A stretch of DNA of 62,415 nucleotides from CAZRIE01 sp964600075 (GTDB lineage Bacteria; Bacteroidota; Bacteroidia; Flavobacteriales; Flavobacteriaceae): assembly GCA_964600075.1 (NCBI GenBank), contig CAZRIE010000013.1:1-62415 (forward strand), given 5' to 3'. Position numbers and translations under genes: made by a program. The notes below the pieces were generated by a model. It saw only the letters and a program-made list of their open reading frames with translations. It did no database searches and had not been told where the DNA came from. Shown in pieces: positions 59,925 to 62,415 of the stretch; within the stretch, counting starts at the first letter, position 1, and each line of letters begins with the position of its first letter.

Positions 59925-61756
59925 AAAATTGTCTGTTATATATGTTTATAATATTCCTAGTATTTGCGATTTTTTCCTGTGGACAAGAAAAAAAGGAACT
60001 CGCTCAAAACGATTACCAGCAGTGGCATACCATAACAATACCCTTCCAGGGACCTAAGACTTCCGAAAAAACCGATGATAATCCGTTTTTGAATTATCGC
60101 CTCAGTGTTGAATTCAAAAATGCAAATACGCAACATACCATTCGCGGTTTTTATGCTGCTGATGGCAATGCGGCCGAGACCAGCGCCGATTCAGGAAATA
60201 TTTGGCTAGTACGGTTTACACCTGATCAACTGGGAAAGTGGAGTTATTCCGCCCAGTTACACCAAGGTGATTCTATTGCTTTGAGCGAAGATCTTACGGC
60301 AGGTACGCCCATTGAACTCGCAAAAGCTGCTGGAGAATTCAACGTGATTGGTTCTGATAAGAAAAGCCCTGATTTTAGGGCCAAGGGTCGATTGGTAAAT
60401 TCCAATGGCTATTTTCGTTTTGAAGATTCGGGAGACTACTGGTTAAAGGGCGGGACCGATAGCCCTGAAAATTTGTTGGCTTTTGAAGACTTTGACGGCA
60501 CCTATCGTATGCACTCTTCAAGCGAAGATGGTGAGGCCGACACCAATGATACCATACATAGCTATCGGCCGCATTTGAACGATTGGCAAGAAGGTGACCC
60601 CACTTGGCAAAACGGAAAGGGCAAAGGTCTGATCGGCGCCTTGAATTATCTTTCTTCCAAAGGTATGAACGTAGCCTATTTTCTGACCTTGAATATTTTG
60701 GGGGATGGCAAGGATGTATGGCCTTATGCGACCCCAGATGATTTTACCCGTTTCGATGTAAGCAAGTTGGCGCAGTGGGAGATCGTTTTTCAACACATGC
60801 AATCAAAAGGACTGTTATTGCACATGGTCTTACAGGAAACCGAGAACGAAACCATGCTCGACGGGGGAGATACCGGACCTCTGCGACAGTTGTACCTACG
60901 GGAATTGATGGCGCGTTTCGGGCATCATTTGGCCCTAAACTTTAACTTGGGCGAGGAGAACGGTTATGCGGAGTTTACGCCTATTTCGCAGAACGATGCC
61001 CAGCGCAGGGCGATGACTTCTTTTATCAAAAAAATAGATACCTATAAGCACCCTATATTGTTACACACCCATTCACATGAACCCGCCCGCGGTAATATTC
61101 TCGATTCCATAGTCGGATTTAAAAACCTTGATGGACTTTCATTACAGGTCGATAAGCGCGAAGAGGCCGCAGAGGTCGTAGAAACCTTTAAAACAAAAGC
61201 TCGGGTAGCCGGCCATGAATGGATAATAACTATGGACGAAATCGGAATGTGGCATACTGGTGCACGCTCCGACTCCTTAGATGGGAACCATGATAGCTTA
61301 CGTCGCTATGTTCTTTGGGGTACATTGCTATCGGGTGCTGCCGGAGTGGAATGGTACTTTGGGGCCAGAAACAAATATCATGATTTGAATACCGAAGATT
61401 GGCGTTCGCGCGACCGTTTATGGGAAGTAACCGATTATACCCTAGATTTTTTTCAAGAATATTTACCGTATTGGGAGATGCAGGCCGAACATGGGCTGGT
61501 GAATTCTAAGGAAGCCTATTGTTTTCGGAAAACAGGAGTGGTATACGCAGTATATCTACCGGAAAATGGAAGCTATACCATCGATTTGACAAAAATTGAA
61601 GGTGAGTTTTCGTTGAACTGGTTCGACCCCTTAAATGGTGGAAAGCTACAGGAAGGTTCGGTCAAAACCATTAATGGTGCTGATATTCAAAAATTAGGAC
61701 TTCCTCCTAACAAAAACCAGCAAGATTGGGTCGTGCTTCTTCGCCTGAAAAATTGA
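59921..61756 (+). CDS. DUF5060 lipoprotein, probable glycoside hydrolase
   Basis: 611 residues. Lipobox FSCG near residue 20. An N-terminal DUF5060 domain (about 35-115; FYAADGNAAETS, WLVRFTPDQLGKWSYSAQL) is followed by a TIM-barrel-like catalytic region. That region contains KGMNVAYFLTLNILGDG, LNFNLGEENGY (candidate acid/base glutamate) and WIITMDEIGMWHTG (second candidate glutamate). A C-terminal collagen-binding-like beta domain ends it (about 530-611). DUF5060 proteins are found in polysaccharide degradation; the substrate is unknown. It terminates at the bidirectional hairpin at 61840. Confidence 0.82.
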   Translation: MKNCLLYMFIIFLVFAIFSCGQEKKELAQNDYQQWHTITIPFQGPKTSEKTDDNPFLNYRLSVEFKNANTQHTIRGFYAADGNAAETSADSGNIWLVRFTPDQLGKWSYSAQLHQGDSIALSEDLTAGTPIELAKAAGEFNVIGSDKKSPDFRAKGRLVNSNGYFRFEDSGDYWLKGGTDSPENLLAFEDFDGTYRMHSSSEDGEADTNDTIHSYRPHLNDWQEGDPTWQNGKGKGLIGALNYLSSKGMNVAYFLTLNILGDGKDVWPYATPDDFTRFDVSKLAQWEIVFQHMQSKGLLLHMVLQETENETMLDGGDTGPLRQLYLRELMARFGHHLALNFNLGEENGYAEFTPISQNDAQRRAMTSFIKKIDTYKHPILLHTHSHEPARGNILDSIVGFKNLDGLSLQVDKREEAAEVVETFKTKARVAGHEWIITMDEIGMWHTGARSDSLDGNHDSLRRYVLWGTLLSGAAGVEWYFGARNKYHDLNTEDWRSRDRLWEVTDYTLDFFQEYLPYWEMQAEHGLVNSKEAYCFRKTGVVYAVYLPENGSYTIDLTKIEGEFSLNWFDPLNGGKLQEGSVKTINGADIQKLGLPPNKNQQDWVVLLRLKN

Positions 61757-61839
61757 CGCACAGAAGGTTCTCTAAAAAATAAAAAAGGGTAAACAACATT
61801 TAATACTTAAGTGGCTTACCCAAATCAAGTACTTCCAAA

Positions 61840-61875
61840 AAAAAACGTCCTGATAATTTTATCAGGACGTTTTTT
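61840..61875. terminator. Bidirectional terminator between the DUF5060 gene and groEL
   Basis: Perfect inverted repeat with A6 and T6 ends (61840-61856 and 61859-61875; core CGTCCTGATAA/TTATCAGGACG). It lies between convergent genes and gives a U tract on each strand. Confidence 0.9.
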
Positions 61876-61908
61876 GAGTATTTATAAGTGTCTATCGGTG
61901 ACCTGCCA

Positions 61909-62415
61909 TTACATCATTCCGGGCATTCCACCGCCGCCATGGCCATGTCCGCCACCGCCGCCAGCAGGCGCTTCTTCTTTGATGTCAGTCAGGGCACACT
62001 CGGTCGTTAAGATCATACCAGCAACCGAAGCCGCATTTTCCAACGCGATACGGGTCACTTTTTTAGGATCTATTATACCTGCCTTCAGCATATCTACATA
62101 TGTCTCAGACTTAGCATCGTAACCAAAATCACCTTTACCATCTAAAATTTTGGCAACGACTACCGATCCTTCACCACCGGCATTGCTTACGATAGTCCTT
62201 AAGGGAGATTCTATAGCTTTGGCAACGATTTGTAAACCTGTTTCCTCATCCGCATTTTCTACTTTTACTTTTGACAGTACCGATTTGGCTCTTAGTAAGG
62301 CCACACCACCACCAGCGACAATACCTTCTTCAACTGCAGCTCTAGTTGAGTGTAGGGCATCATCGACACGATCTTTCTTTTCTTTCATTTCAACTTCTGA
62401 AGCAGCACCAACATA
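61909..62415 (-). CDS. groL: Chaperonin GroEL, C-terminal part
   Basis: The last 168 or so residues; the gene continues off the right edge. DALHSTRAAVEEGIVAGGGVALLRA and ESPLRTIVSNAGGEGSVV, AASVAGMILTTECAL are GroEL signatures. The tail is GGGGGHGHGGGGMPGMM, a glycine-methionine tail with two histidines. GroEL forms the 14-mer folding chamber with GroES. Confidence 0.97.
   Translation of the reverse strand, partial: YVGAASEVEMKEKKDRVDDALHSTRAAVEEGIVAGGGVALLRAKSVLSKVKVENADEETGLQIVAKAIESPLRTIVSNAGGEGSVVVAKILDGKGDFGYDAKSETYVDMLKAGIIDPKKVTRIALENAASVAGMILTTECALTDIKEEAPAGGGGGHGHGGGGMPGMM

Overview
The window looks like a marine Flavobacteriaceae (Bacteroidota) chromosome, possibly a Zobellia/Maribacter-type genus. 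The evidence is moderate-to-low GC, promoters with the Bacteroidota TAnnTTTG element, a fused CcoN/CcoO oxidase, Tat- or lipobox-exported sugar enzymes, and DUF4230/DUF4260/PVC-type cytochrome genes. One 100-N assembly gap lies at 50216-50315. Genes run off both ends: an alcohol dehydrogenase on the left and groEL on the right. I see no rRNA, tRNA, CRISPR array, phage or intact insertion sequence.

Layout. (1) 0-17 kb: an N-acetylhexosamine kinase-like/nucleotidyltransferase pair, two sulfatases, two tandem Tat-exported enolase-superfamily dehydratases, a propeller glycosidase lipoprotein, a lactonase-like propeller, a PIG-L deacetylase and a Gfo/Idh/MocA oxidoreductase. Nearly all carry export signals, yet no SusC/SusD pair is present. 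hemN and a universal stress protein sit inside this block. (2) 17-31 kb: a microaerobic respiration block on the minus strand with ccoI, a DoxX-like gene, ccoS, ccoN/O, ccoQ, ccoP, ccoG, ccoH, a TauE/SafE-like gene and a truncated globin. A divergent Crp/Fnr regulator, a universal stress protein and NDH-2 follow on the plus strand. A decayed glutamate-synthase fragment lies at its left edge. (3) 32-36 kb: a large PVC-type c-haem lipoprotein and homogentisate dioxygenase. (4) 36-44 kb: a complete histidine-utilisation operon hutH-I-U-G with a divergent LysR regulator, then a nitroreductase. (5) 44-50 kb: a BlaI-like repressor with an M56/BlaR1-like protein that carries TonB-like, plug-like and carboxypeptidase-regulatory-like domains, plus a small lipoprotein. 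(6) 50-62 kb: ruvC, an S23/Avd-like four-helix-bundle gene, hemW, many small housekeeping or hypothetical genes, a membrane MutS-like ATPase and a DUF5060 lipoprotein.

The strongest new signal is regulatory. Four palindromes of form TGAY-N4-RTCA lie upstream of hemN, ccoS, the fnr/ccoI divergent pair and the second universal stress protein. In all five promoter directions the palindrome is followed, after exactly 23 bp, by a TAnnTTTG-like -7 element. This reads as a class II Fnr-type regulon governed by the regulator encoded at 28 kb. The second notable signal is the exported oxidative sugar cluster (sulfatase, glycosidase, oxidoreductase, lactonase, dehydratase), which could run a sugar-acid pathway in the periplasm. 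Also notable are a pair of ACTAA-N4-TTAGT operators upstream of blaI, inverted heptanucleotide tracts around the four-helix-bundle gene, and several dispersed intergenic repeat families.
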